Shown here: positions 50,794 through 59,956 of the stretch, in pieces | How the letters are laid out: the number at the start of each line of letters is the position of its first letter | How positions within the stretch are numbered: the stretch's first letter is position 1 | Origin: CAZHVS01 sp964536015 | GTDB taxonomy: Bacteria; Bacteroidota; Ignavibacteria; Ignavibacteriales; Ignavibacteriaceae | Reading direction: 5' to 3' | Assembly (NCBI GenBank): GCA_964536015.1 | Contig: CAZHVS010000006.1 | Location: 1 to 64,000 of the forward strand | Length of the DNA stretch: 64,000 nucleotides | The notes under the pieces: generated by a model | What the model was told of the DNA's origin: nothing | The model's input: the letters and a program-made list of their open reading frames with translations, nothing else | Databases searched by the model: none | Made by a program: the position numbers and the translations under genes

Positions 50794-51530
50794 TTTATTC
50801 CAATTCCCAGCAAGTATTCTGAATTGTTTTCAAAAAGATGTAATTTCATAAGAATTGTTTCAGTAAGAGGAGAAATGGAAGCAAAAAAATTTTTCCTATA
50901 TTTTCTTGGTGTTCTTATTATGCCAGTACAAAATACTTTTTTATAACCTGCATGAAGTAATAGTTTGGTTAACTCTTCTTTAGTAAAAGCATAGCGATAA
51001 AGTTCAGGACCGAATTCTTCTTTTGCAGCAGGTGGTTTCCTAAATCCGCCCCACCGATAATTGTAAGTTATGAATAGACCATTTTTTCTTAGACAGTTAT
51101 AAATATTCCTTACTGCTTTTAAACGATTACTCTCTCCGGGTATATAGTGAAGAACATCAAGACATAATGCCCGATCATACTGAAATTTCCCAGGAATAAA
51201 ATCTACAATATTATCTACAATTGTTTGTACATTCCCAATTTTTTTCTCATACAAATTATTATTTAGTATCTTAATACTTTCATCAGAAAAATCGACAGCG
51301 GTAATATTAGCTTTCTTAAATTTCTCTGCAATTTTTAAGCTAAATAATCCCACGCCACATCCGGCATCATATATTGACATTCCATCTTTAATCTTCAACT
51401 CCCTTATTATAATTTCATACTGTGCATTTATCCACCACTTACTTCTAAATTTTAATAGATTTTCTTCGTACGTCGATGCAGCATTGTTTCTTAATTCAAT
51501 TTCATTTAATTGTTCAGAGTTTAAAATCAT
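50790..51530 (-). CDS. Class I SAM-dependent methyltransferase
   Basis: A 246-residue methyltransferase. Motif I is IYDAGCGVGLFSLKIA (53-68), followed by ITAVDFSDES and RALCLDVLHYIPGE. The C-terminus carries a KTAFTKEELTKLLLHAGYKK-type region common to UbiE-like enzymes. It overlaps the deacetylase-like gene by 4 bp. Target unknown. Confidence 0.83.
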   Translation of the reverse strand: MILNSEQLNEIELRNNAASTYEENLLKFRSKWWINAQYEIIIRELKIKDGMSIYDAGCGVGLFSLKIAEKFKKANITAVDFSDESIKILNNNLYEKKIGNVQTIVDNIVDFIPGKFQYDRALCLDVLHYIPGESNRLKAVRNIYNCLRKNGLFITYNYRWGGFRKPPAAKEEFGPELYRYAFTKEELTKLLLHAGYKKVFCTGIIRTPRKYRKNFFASISPLTETILMKLHLFENNSEYLLGIGIK

Positions 51531-52579
51531 ATTGATCTGAACTTATTTATGATTCCAAGAAGACTTCTATTATTTAATAATTTGAATTGATAATTTATTC
51601 TATAAGAATTTGTCCACTTTGTTTTATATTCAGAGAAGCCTCTCATAAAATTTATTTCCGAAATACCATTATTAAATCCATAGTGAATTACTTCTTTCAT
51701 TAAAATTTTGGCAGGAGAAAATTTTGAATATAGAGGATCAAAACCTGTATTATAGAAGTATAAAACATTTTTATATATGAAGCATAAATAAAAAGCAACT
51801 GGTTTTTCATTAATATTCAAATAAAAGAGCCGCACCTGATTTTTCTTCTTAAAAAATTCAATAACGTTCAACAAAAACAGTTTATAATTTTCCATTCCAA
51901 AGTGAGAGAATCTGTTTTTTCGCTCCTGACTTTTATTATATATTACTTCCATTTTATCTATTTCAAAGGGAACGTCATCTAGTACTGACATTTCCAAATG
52001 CCAATTATATTTATTTATATTATTATAGCACCTGCGTAGATCTTTTCGAACAAATTTAAAGCTGGTTGTTTTATAATAGTGTGACCAATCTTGGTTCGAA
52101 GTATTTATAAACAAACAAGGTGAATGTTCTTTTAACTTTGCTTTAAATTGGGTAAAATTATTTTTTAAATATTTAATTGCAAGAGAATTGGGTGGAAGAT
52201 TATGAAGCAGAATTTCATCAAACTTTAACTTAAATATTTCTGAAAATATTTTTTCATAAACAGAAACATTATTTGTTAAAACAATAAAATCACCCCAATC
52301 CAGAATTTTATCTCCAATAAATACTAATTGTTTATATGGAATTAATTTTTTGTAAGTCTGCTTTATTATTATCAAAGGAGCAATGGCAATAATTTTTTCT
52401 TTCTCTTTAATAAGTATGATGGATAATTGACTTTTTTTACCAAAGCATTTATACCAATTAAATAACCATTCATATTGTAGATGGATATTGTGACTATATG
52501 ATTCTTCAAGAACTTGATCCCAGATGGAACCAAGTTCTTGGAACTCTTTAAAGGAAGAAATAATTTCTGTTTTGTACAA
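51527..52579 (-). CDS. GNAT/FemAB-like N-acyltransferase (Acetyltransf_6 type)
   Basis: A 350-residue protein of the PF13480 fold, two tandem GNAT-like halves. The C-terminal part (FYLNINEKPVAFYLCFIYKN, YNTGFDPLYSKFSPAKILMK, EINFMRGFSEYKTKWTNS) is the most typical, the last motif corresponding to the D-x-x-GxxxYKxxW family signature. It likely acylates an amino sugar. The only start is TTG. Overlaps the methyltransferase gene by 4 bp. Confidence 0.78.
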   Translation of the reverse strand: MYKTEIISSFKEFQELGSIWDQVLEESYSHNIHLQYEWLFNWYKCFGKKSQLSIILIKEKEKIIAIAPLIIIKQTYKKLIPYKQLVFIGDKILDWGDFIVLTNNVSVYEKIFSEIFKLKFDEILLHNLPPNSLAIKYLKNNFTQFKAKLKEHSPCLFINTSNQDWSHYYKTTSFKFVRKDLRRCYNNINKYNWHLEMSVLDDVPFEIDKMEVIYNKSQERKNRFSHFGMENYKLFLLNVIEFFKKKNQVRLFYLNINEKPVAFYLCFIYKNVLYFYNTGFDPLYSKFSPAKILMKEVIHYGFNNGISEINFMRGFSEYKTKWTNSYRINYQFKLLNNRSLLGIINKFRSI

Positions 52580-52598
52580 TTCTTAATTGTGTTAAAAA

Positions 52599-53873
52599 TT
52601 AAATCAAAATCTCTTCTGAGCTTTTTATGTTAAGAGTTTGGTTCTTTAAGAGTGATTGAAATATGAATTCCAACTTCTGATTTAGTTTACGGATATTAAA
52701 TTTTTTTTCAACAAAATCTCTTCCTGCGTTACCCATCTCAACCCATTTTTCAGGGTTATCGCATAAAAATTCAATTGCACCAATAAGTTCTTTTTCATTT
52801 CTTTCCGGTACAAGTAAACCGGATATTTTATGTCGAACAACTTCCGGAATACCTGCATGAAATGTGCTTATTACCGGCAGCCCTTTTGCTTGTGCTTCAA
52901 TTAAAGCTGTTGTTGTATCTTCCTGCTCAGCCCAGCGCATTCCGGTTATACTGGGATGAATAAAAATATGACATTCATCCAGAATACTTTTAACTTCGTT
53001 CTGAGTTTTAAATCCATGTAGATACACATTTTTCTTTAAATTTGAATCATTATTTATTTGACTTTCGATATCATTCCTTAACATTCCATCACCGACAATA
53101 TGAAGTTCAATATCGTTCCGCTTTTTATAAATTTTAGAGAGTGCAGAAAGAAGAACTCGGTGACCCTTCTTCTCAACAAGACGAGAAACTATTACAAGTT
53201 TTTTCTTTTCATCTCCTTTAAGCTCACGAAGTTTAAAATCAAATTTATCAATATCAACACCAAGAGAGTGTTTAATAACTTTATTCGGAGGACACCCTAT
53301 TGAAATTAGACAATCGCGTGAATAATAACTTTGTGTTGTTATTAAATCAGCTTTTTCAAAAACATTGTCATATAAATTCGAACCAAGACTTCTCACCCTC
53401 GATGTAAAATCAAATCCATGAAAATGAGTTATAAATTTTATATGAGGATACATTTCTTTTAAGAATAATGAATTCAATCCAACCGGGCCCAAATGCGGAT
53501 TCAGTACGTCAATATCTTTATGTCTTTCAAAAGTTCTTAAAAGGAAATATGAAGCAAGAGTTAAACTTCTTCTTCCGAATCTTTTATAATTTAATGAATT
53601 AGCAAATCGCTTTGTAAAATCTACTGGATGAGAAAACAGGTCATCAATTAATGCAGTAATTTCTTTATCACGTCCGAGAGGCTTACCATGATACTCAAGT
53701 TTATCAAGCAATTTATATTCAACAATATCTTCGTGAATTTTTTCAAGATTTTTTTGTGGTGATAAGGCAAAAATTCTTACATCATGCCCCATATCGATTA
53801 ACCCGGTAATCTGGTTTGTAATAAAAGTTGAGCCGCTTGAAGGATAGTTTGTTAAAATAAACCCTATTTTCAT
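52599..53873 (-). CDS. Glycosyltransferase family 4 (tandem paralogue A)
   Basis: A 424-residue GT-B enzyme starting KIGFILTNYPSSGSTFITNQ. Donor-domain motifs are VIVSRLVEKKGHRVLLSALS, VGDGMLRNDIESQ and EDTTTALIEAQAKGLPVIST. The N-terminal 70 residues and the catalytic motifs are nearly superimposable on the neighbour at 53870, so the two arose by tandem duplication. The 4-bp overlap between them remains. The two probably add successive, similar sugars or one has diverged in acceptor. Confidence 0.88.
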   Translation of the reverse strand: MKIGFILTNYPSSGSTFITNQITGLIDMGHDVRIFALSPQKNLEKIHEDIVEYKLLDKLEYHGKPLGRDKEITALIDDLFSHPVDFTKRFANSLNYKRFGRRSLTLASYFLLRTFERHKDIDVLNPHLGPVGLNSLFLKEMYPHIKFITHFHGFDFTSRVRSLGSNLYDNVFEKADLITTQSYYSRDCLISIGCPPNKVIKHSLGVDIDKFDFKLRELKGDEKKKLVIVSRLVEKKGHRVLLSALSKIYKKRNDIELHIVGDGMLRNDIESQINNDSNLKKNVYLHGFKTQNEVKSILDECHIFIHPSITGMRWAEQEDTTTALIEAQAKGLPVISTFHAGIPEVVRHKISGLLVPERNEKELIGAIEFLCDNPEKWVEMGNAGRDFVEKKFNIRKLNQKLEFIFQSLLKNQTLNIKSSEEILI

Positions 53874-55159
53874 AATAATACTTTTATTTCTTCTGAACTC
53901 TCAATTCCAATATTCTCTCCTGGTTTCATTTCTTTTACTTTCAGGAAAATCCACTCTAACTTTTTATTTAACTTACGAATATCAAATTTATCTTCCATAA
54001 GTTTTCTTCCTGCTTTGCCAATTTCGTTCCATAGTTCGGGATTCGATATGTAATAATTAATTGCTTCAACTAATCCTTTTTCATCACGTTCAGGAACGAG
54101 TAAACCGGTTTTTTCATTTATCACAACTTCAGGAATACCGGCATGATATGTGCTAATAACAGGCAGACCCATTGCTTGTGCTTCAAGCAAAACAGTTGTT
54201 GTATCCTCCTGATCAGCCCACCTCATGCTTGTTACACTTGGGTGAATAAATATATGGCTTTCGTCAAGAGATTTTACTACATCATTTAAAGTCATAAAAC
54301 CATGAAGAAAAACATTTTTTCGAAGGAGTTCATCTTCATCAATCCTGTTCTTGATTACTTTTTTTAATTCACCATCACCAACAATATGAAGCTCCACATC
54401 CTGTCTTTTCTTTAAAACTTCTGAAAATGCATTAAGTAAAAAGATATGTCCCTTCTTTTCTACAAGTCGAGATATAATTAAAAGTTTTTTCTTTTCCCCA
54501 GGTTTAAGGATTCTCTCTTTGTATTTAAATTTCTGGAGATCAACTCCTACCGGATGTTTAATAATTTTTTCGGGGGGACACCCTATTGAAATCAAACAAT
54601 CGCGTGAATAAAAACTCTGCGAAGTAATAAGATCAGATGTCTTAAAAAGTTTTTCAAAAATATGAGTTCCTCTTTGTCTAACCCGAAGAGTAAGATCCCC
54701 ACCATGAAAATGGACTATAAGTTTTGAGTCTGGGTATAAATCTTTAAGAAAAAGTGAATTAATTCCCGTAGTACCAAGATGGGGATTAAAAACATCGATA
54801 TCACTATATTTCTCGAAAGTTCTTAATAAAAAGTAAGCAAGTCCAGTGTAACTTCTCTTCCCGAACACTTCGTAATTTAAAGATTCATTAATTCTCTTAA
54901 AGAATGCTTTTGGAGAATTTAGAAAGTCACCACATAGTACTTTTAGTTCTTCAATTCTGTTTAATGGTTTTCCATGATATTCAAGTCGATTAAGCAGCCC
55001 ATATTCAACTACATCCTCATGAAGTTTTTTTAATCCTTGTTGAGGTGAAAGAGCGAAAATTCGAACATCATGTCCAAGATCAATCAGACCGGTTATCTGG
55101 TTGGTGATAAAAGTAGCACCACTCGATGGATAATTAGTTAATACGAATGCAATTTTCAT
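53870..55159 (-). CDS. Glycosyltransferase family 4 (tandem paralogue B)
   Basis: A 429-residue GT-B enzyme starting KIAFVLTNYPSSGATFITNQ. It shares with paralogue A the blocks DVRIFALSPQ, NPHLGTTGINSLFLKDLYP, HFHGGDLTLRV, YSRDCLISIGCPP and EDTTTVLLEAQAMGLPVIST. The ATG overlaps the methyltransferase stop by 1 bp. Differences lie mainly in the loop regions. Substrate unknown. Confidence 0.88.
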   Translation of the reverse strand: MKIAFVLTNYPSSGATFITNQITGLIDLGHDVRIFALSPQQGLKKLHEDVVEYGLLNRLEYHGKPLNRIEELKVLCGDFLNSPKAFFKRINESLNYEVFGKRSYTGLAYFLLRTFEKYSDIDVFNPHLGTTGINSLFLKDLYPDSKLIVHFHGGDLTLRVRQRGTHIFEKLFKTSDLITSQSFYSRDCLISIGCPPEKIIKHPVGVDLQKFKYKERILKPGEKKKLLIISRLVEKKGHIFLLNAFSEVLKKRQDVELHIVGDGELKKVIKNRIDEDELLRKNVFLHGFMTLNDVVKSLDESHIFIHPSVTSMRWADQEDTTTVLLEAQAMGLPVISTYHAGIPEVVINEKTGLLVPERDEKGLVEAINYYISNPELWNEIGKAGRKLMEDKFDIRKLNKKLEWIFLKVKEMKPGENIGIESSEEIKVLL

Positions 55160-55959
55160 TAATTTTTATTTTTAATTTTACACCATGCACCAATCATATG
55201 AGCATATTTTTTACTGAAAGCAAAATCTAACAGTCTTTCACTTTTCTTATATGCAAATCTAAATATTTTGTTTTGATTCCAGAGTGTTTTAAATAAATTA
55301 TTGTTTCTCTTCAAACCCACATATGTTGCATATAAAACATAGTCAAATGGAATGAGATCGAATTCTGAAAGCATACTATCGAGTGCTTTCCTTGTAAAAT
55401 ATTTTTGAAAAAATTTTTGCGACTCAATATTTTTATTCAGCAGACCTTTTTCGTAATTCATTTTTAGTGCGGGAGAAAAAAACGGAACAGAAAAGAAAAA
55501 AATACTTTTTGTTATTCGCTTCGCTTCTTCAAATATTTTGACTACATTTTCTTTTTCTTTATAATGTTCTATTACACCAAGTGATAGATAAACATCAAAA
55601 CTCTTATCCGGATAATTTAGCTCAAATAAATTTCCATATTCTATTGGTAAAGAAGGATAAAGTTGTTTGACTTTTTTTACGGTTTCTTCTGCATAATCAA
55701 TGCCTATAGTATTATAACCAAGTTTATTTAAGGCTAAAACAATGTTTCCTTTTCCGCAACCTGCTTCCAGAATTTTTCCTTTTGTTGGTAAATGTTTCTT
55801 TAAAAAAGACATTTTCCCCAAATATCCGAGTTCGGCTTTTTTTAACGAGTTTTCAATTTTAAGTTTACTCCATTCATCTTCCCAGTATCTATGATCTTCT
55901 CCAGCAGAATTATCATATTCCACAATAATATCTTCGTCAATCAATTGATAAGATTTCAT
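55159..55959 (-). CDS. Class I SAM-dependent methyltransferase
   Basis: A 266-residue methyltransferase using the ATG at 55959; a TTG frame extends to 55989 and would overlap the GT2 gene. Motif I is ILEAGCGKGNIVLALNKLGY (about 59-78), then IGIDYAEETVK and FDVYLSLGVIEHY. A hydrophobic stretch KSIFFFSVPFFSPAL lies mid-protein. It precedes paralogue B of the duplicated GT4 pair. Confidence 0.84.
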   Translation of the reverse strand: MKSYQLIDEDIIVEYDNSAGEDHRYWEDEWSKLKIENSLKKAELGYLGKMSFLKKHLPTKGKILEAGCGKGNIVLALNKLGYNTIGIDYAEETVKKVKQLYPSLPIEYGNLFELNYPDKSFDVYLSLGVIEHYKEKENVVKIFEEAKRITKSIFFFSVPFFSPALKMNYEKGLLNKNIESQKFFQKYFTRKALDSMLSEFDLIPFDYVLYATYVGLKRNNNLFKTLWNQNKIFRFAYKKSERLLDFAFSKKYAHMIGAWCKIKNKN

Positions 55960-55972
55960 AAATTGTCTATCA

Positions 55973-56983
55973 TCAGATTGTTTCTTCAAATTTAAATCCT
56001 CTTTTAATTAAACTTGAAGTGGATGAATTAATTGATTTGGACAAAGCTCTAGGTGAAATTAAACCGATAACCATATTTAATATCCATCTTGGATTTGCAG
56101 TAAATCGGAATGCCTTAAGAAATCCTTTAACACCTTCATAATAATTTTTCTCATTTAAGTCTTCTACTGCTATTAAGCCCAGATTTTTTCCCAATCTTTT
56201 TTTAAAAATTTTTCTAGCAGCAGGAATTTTAGTTCTGTTCATGTGTTTGTTATAAAGCATAACTACATATTGTAAAACTTTTTTTCTGTTTGTGCTCATA
56301 CTTTCTTTATGAGTTCTAACAAGTGCAAGTGTTCCATATAAATTTTGAAAACTGAAACTAATTCCATTTTCAGCGCATCGTAACCAGAAATCGTAATCCT
56401 GCCGGTTATAAAGTTTTTCATCGTTGTAGCCAACAACATCAATTACAGTTTTACGAAACATTGCACAATTAACTGCCATCAGATTATTTTTTGCAAGAGT
56501 AAGATAAATGTCTTTTCCTTTTCCAGATATTCCCAGCATCCAGGAATCATCTCCCCAGCAAACATCACCATTTCTTTTACCATATAAAAGGTCAGGTGCT
56601 TCAGAATAAAAATATTTTGCTAAACCATAAACAATACCCACATCGGGATTTTCATCCAGAAATTTAGAATGCAATTCAAGTTTAAATGGTTCTAATTTAT
56701 CATCTGAATCAAGATATTGAATATATTTGCCTGATGCATTTCTTAGTCCTGTATTTCTTGCTCCGGCCAATCCTTTATTACGTTGATAAATATACTTAAA
56801 TCTTTTGTCCGTTAGATATGATTTAATAATACCAAAACTATTATCCGTGGAACCATCATCAATAATAATACATTCCCAATCTTGTAATGATTGAGATAAG
56901 ACAGAATCCAATGTTTCACTTATTAAGTGTCCAAAGTTAAAATTCGGAAGAATAATCGATACTTTTGGATTGATTACAGACAT
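55973..56983 (-). CDS. Glycosyltransferase family 2
   Basis: A 336-residue inverting GT-A enzyme. VSIILPNFNFG, IIIDDGSTDN and the metal-binding YLDSDDKLEP (about 91-100) are standard; RNKGLAGARNTGL lies between. The C-terminal third (LGLIAVEDLNEKNYYEGVKG) looks helical. Overlaps no gene, 1 bp from the formyltransferase upstream. One of two GT2 proteins in the window. Confidence 0.87.
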   Translation of the reverse strand: MSVINPKVSIILPNFNFGHLISETLDSVLSQSLQDWECIIIDDGSTDNSFGIIKSYLTDKRFKYIYQRNKGLAGARNTGLRNASGKYIQYLDSDDKLEPFKLELHSKFLDENPDVGIVYGLAKYFYSEAPDLLYGKRNGDVCWGDDSWMLGISGKGKDIYLTLAKNNLMAVNCAMFRKTVIDVVGYNDEKLYNRQDYDFWLRCAENGISFSFQNLYGTLALVRTHKESMSTNRKKVLQYVVMLYNKHMNRTKIPAARKIFKKRLGKNLGLIAVEDLNEKNYYEGVKGFLKAFRFTANPRWILNMVIGLISPRALSKSINSSTSSLIKRGFKFEETI

Positions 56984-56984
56984 A

Positions 56985-57845
56985 TTAAACTAATTCATAG
57001 ATAGGTAATCGTTTTCGGGAAGGTTTTTCAATCATAGCTTTTAACAAATTATTTTGGAAAATATAATTAAGGTGATTTGTTAAATTCTGACTCCACTGTC
57101 TTTCTTTGGTTTCAATGCCAAGAGACAACTCCTGTTTGTGAAAAATTAATTCACTTCCATTATTAAGCTTATTAATTGCATCAATTAAAATTTCAGTGCC
57201 TGAGAGAGTGAGTTTGAAATTTATTGATTGGATAGTGTCATCGTAAACTATTTGTGTTCTCTTTTGTCCAAGTATATCTCCTCCATCAATTTTTGAAGAA
57301 AGTTTATGAACGGTTACACCTATATTTAACACATCCCAATTAATAATCGCCCACTGTGAACAGCGAGAACCACGGTAATATGGGGATAATCCCCAATGTA
57401 AATTCAATGCTAATTTCGATTGATTAAAAATGTAATCTTTAACAATCTTTGTTCCGTGACATAAAATTAAATCTGCTTTTTCCTCAGTAAGATAATTTTG
57501 TACTTCAGTTGAATTGATATCTTCAACATAAATTCTTTTAATTTTGTCGTTTAGTTTATTCCAAAGACTTCCAAAACATTTGTTATAAATCTCTATTACT
57601 CTTTTGTCCTTTTCTTTCTTTTTTGAGCTTTTAAATATTCTTGAAAATTTTATTAAGGGATGCTCTGTATTTTCTTCTGAAGAAATTATTCCTGATTTTA
57701 TTAAACTTTTTAATCCTGAACTATTTAATTTATTTGCGGATGGTTTTTCAATAATAGCTATTTCAACCGGATGAGATTCGTTCAATTTATTAACAAAATA
57801 ATTCAGATGCTTTCCTTTGCCAATCAGACAAATAATTTTCAACAT
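56985..57845 (-). CDS. Formyltransferase-family protein with normal active site
   Basis: A 286-residue formyl_trans_N protein. The active-site triad is intact in the form NLHWGLSPYYRG (Asn148, His150) with Asp187 in KIDGGDI. It resembles sugar N-formyltransferases using 10-formyl-tetrahydrofolate. The N-terminal half is longer than minimal Fmt and contains a charged region (SKKKEKDKRVIEIYNKC). It overlaps the deacetylase gene by 7 bp. Likely formylates an amino sugar. Confidence 0.8.
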   Translation of the reverse strand: MLKIICLIGKGKHLNYFVNKLNESHPVEIAIIEKPSANKLNSSGLKSLIKSGIISSEENTEHPLIKFSRIFKSSKKKEKDKRVIEIYNKCFGSLWNKLNDKIKRIYVEDINSTEVQNYLTEEKADLILCHGTKIVKDYIFNQSKLALNLHWGLSPYYRGSRCSQWAIINWDVLNIGVTVHKLSSKIDGGDILGQKRTQIVYDDTIQSINFKLTLSGTEILIDAINKLNNGSELIFHKQELSLGIETKERQWSQNLTNHLNYIFQNNLLKAMIEKPSRKRLPIYELV

Positions 57846-58798
57846 CTGTTGTCTCCTTTATTTTTGAAAAAGTTTAACACATGTTTTGAATGAGTTAAGT
57901 AAAATAGTTGCTGTTCTAAATTCTTGTAACCAAAAATTCTGAATCGATTTAATAACATTAAATTTTTTATAGGAAAGAAATTTTTTTGAGCAATGGTTGT
58001 CATTCCAAGCTTTAATCCACATTCTTCAGCTACTTTTACAACTTCGTAATTATGCTTACCATAAGGATATGAAATTGCAATTGGAGATTCTCCAATCAGT
58101 TCATAAAGATAGTTCTGTGCAGTCACAATATTTGTTTTAAGTTCTTCATATGAATTACTAACTAGTGCAGTATGATTATCAGAATGATTACCTAAATAAA
58201 CATTTTTTTCGTTTGCAAAATCTTTTAACTCATCTGCAAAGAAAGGACGATCTATATCAGATATAGGATTAAAGTTAGTCACATTAAATTTATTAAAGAT
58301 TATCTCTTTTATTTCATCGAGTGATTTTTCAAGTATTTTTTCTTCTTGATAGAATTCATGATTAGTAATTCCTTCTTTATGTGTATTTCGATAAAGAACA
58401 TCCCACCAAAAACCAATTTTATTTATAACGTAATAAGTTGAAATAAAAAATAATGCAGGAACATCATACTTCTTAAGTATTGGCAGGGATAAAGTGTTAT
58501 TGTAATAACCGTCATCGAAAGTAAGCATTGCATATTTTTTGTTCACATCTAGTCCAGCAAGAATCTGGTTAGGAGAAATAAATGAATACCCTTGTTTAAG
58601 AAAATAGTTTATTGTTTTTTCAAAATGCTCTGTTGTAACAGCTTCAAGTGGTGAGACTAAGTTTAATTCAATCTCGTTTTTATTTTTGAATAATCCATGA
58701 AACAATAAAATTATTAAGTGAGGATGTACCTTACGGAATTTTGCAAAAAATTTATCTCCCCAAAAAACTAAACTTGTTTTTACTTCTTGTTGTGTCAT
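57839..58798 (-). CDS. Polysaccharide deacetylase (NodB-type)
   Basis: A 319-residue CE4-type deacetylase. Motif 1 is MLTFDDGYYN (Asp95, Asp96), motif 2 is YLGNHSDNHTALV (two His for the metal site), and ISYPYGKHN is motif 3. There is no cleavable signal peptide, so it would act on a cytoplasmic or inner-leaflet glycan, exposing an amine that the neighbouring formyltransferase could modify. It overlaps genes on both sides by 4-7 bp. Confidence 0.84.
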   Translation of the reverse strand: MTQQEVKTSLVFWGDKFFAKFRKVHPHLIILLFHGLFKNKNEIELNLVSPLEAVTTEHFEKTINYFLKQGYSFISPNQILAGLDVNKKYAMLTFDDGYYNNTLSLPILKKYDVPALFFISTYYVINKIGFWWDVLYRNTHKEGITNHEFYQEEKILEKSLDEIKEIIFNKFNVTNFNPISDIDRPFFADELKDFANEKNVYLGNHSDNHTALVSNSYEELKTNIVTAQNYLYELIGESPIAISYPYGKHNYEVVKVAEECGLKLGMTTIAQKNFFPIKNLMLLNRFRIFGYKNLEQQLFYLTHSKHVLNFFKNKGDNRC

Positions 58799-59952
58799 TC
58801 CGAATTCATTATATTTTTTTTCAATCCTTCACTTAACAAGTGAGACATATTTTCAGTCATAGTTTGTAACGAATATTCTTTTTCAATTATTAATTTATTT
58901 TTTTCACCAAGATTCTTTCTAATAATAGGGTTATTAACTAGTGTTAAAATATTTTCTGCAAATTTTTTATAATCATATGGCGTATGTAAATAATTTAACT
59001 GCTCTTCCTGGAATATCTCTCGAATCGCGGGAATATCGGTAGCAGCACAAGGTAAATTTGCAGCCATAGATTCTAACAAACCGTTAGGACTGCCTTCTGC
59101 GTTTGAACTAAAAACGGAAATATCAGATGCTACTAATAATCCAGATATATCTTTTACTTCGCCAAGAAATCGAATAGAGTTTGTAAGATTATTTTCTTGA
59201 CAAAATTCATCTAAATTGTTTTTTATATTTCCAAAACGGCCTGCAAGTAATAACAAAACAGATCCCTTTCTTTCAATTTCATCGACTACTGCTTTCCATG
59301 CTTTTAATAATGTTAAATGATCCTTGTTCGCGTGAATATTGGCAACCATAACAGCTACTGTAACATCTTCATTTATTCCAAGATATTTTCTCCATTCATC
59401 CCGATTGCTAATTGGATCAGAAAGTACAACCCCGTTATGAATAATACTAATTTTTTCAGGATTAATTTTTAGCATTTTTTTGAGATTCTCTGCTGTTGCT
59501 TTAGAATTGCAAACAAAAGATTGTATATTTTTTATTGCTTTTCTTTGGAAAAAAATTTCTTCATTAAAAGAATTAAAACTTCTCTGATTCCAAAAACAAA
59601 ATTTTGCATTAACTGACTTCCAAAGTATTCCACAAATAATATTTGGAAGATGCGTATAAGGAATGATTATTTCCGGGGACAATTCTTTGATTTTCTTTTT
59701 CAGCAAAAATAGCTTAATTGTTTTTTTTATTAACCCGCTGCTTCCCCAGTTTAACGGATAACTGACCCAAGATATTCCTTTTTCATCACAAATTTCAGCC
59801 ACTTTACCTTTTGCACTGAAAGCAAGAAATGTAATATGACAATCATATTTGGTTTTCAAATATTCAGCAACATGAAAAGCCTGTCTCTCAGAGCCACCAA
59901 AGGTAAAATTCCTAAAAACGAAAAGAATCTTTTTGTTTTTTAGTTCACTCAT
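58795..59952 (-). CDS. Glycosyltransferase family 4
   Basis: A 385-residue GT-B transferase. ILFVFRNFTFGGSERQAFHV is the acceptor-domain start with GGSE. The donor domain has TVAVMVANIHANKDHLTLLK, LLLAGRFGNIKNN and SSNAEGSPNGLLESMAANLP. Four-bp overlap with the deacetylase and four bp after asnB. Substrate unknown. Confidence 0.87.
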   Translation of the reverse strand: MSELKNKKILFVFRNFTFGGSERQAFHVAEYLKTKYDCHITFLAFSAKGKVAEICDEKGISWVSYPLNWGSSGLIKKTIKLFLLKKKIKELSPEIIIPYTHLPNIICGILWKSVNAKFCFWNQRSFNSFNEEIFFQRKAIKNIQSFVCNSKATAENLKKMLKINPEKISIIHNGVVLSDPISNRDEWRKYLGINEDVTVAVMVANIHANKDHLTLLKAWKAVVDEIERKGSVLLLLAGRFGNIKNNLDEFCQENNLTNSIRFLGEVKDISGLLVASDISVFSSNAEGSPNGLLESMAANLPCAATDIPAIREIFQEEQLNYLHTPYDYKKFAENILTLVNNPIIRKNLGEKNKLIIEKEYSLQTMTENMSHLLSEGLKKNIMNSE

Positions 59953-59956
59953 TTAG

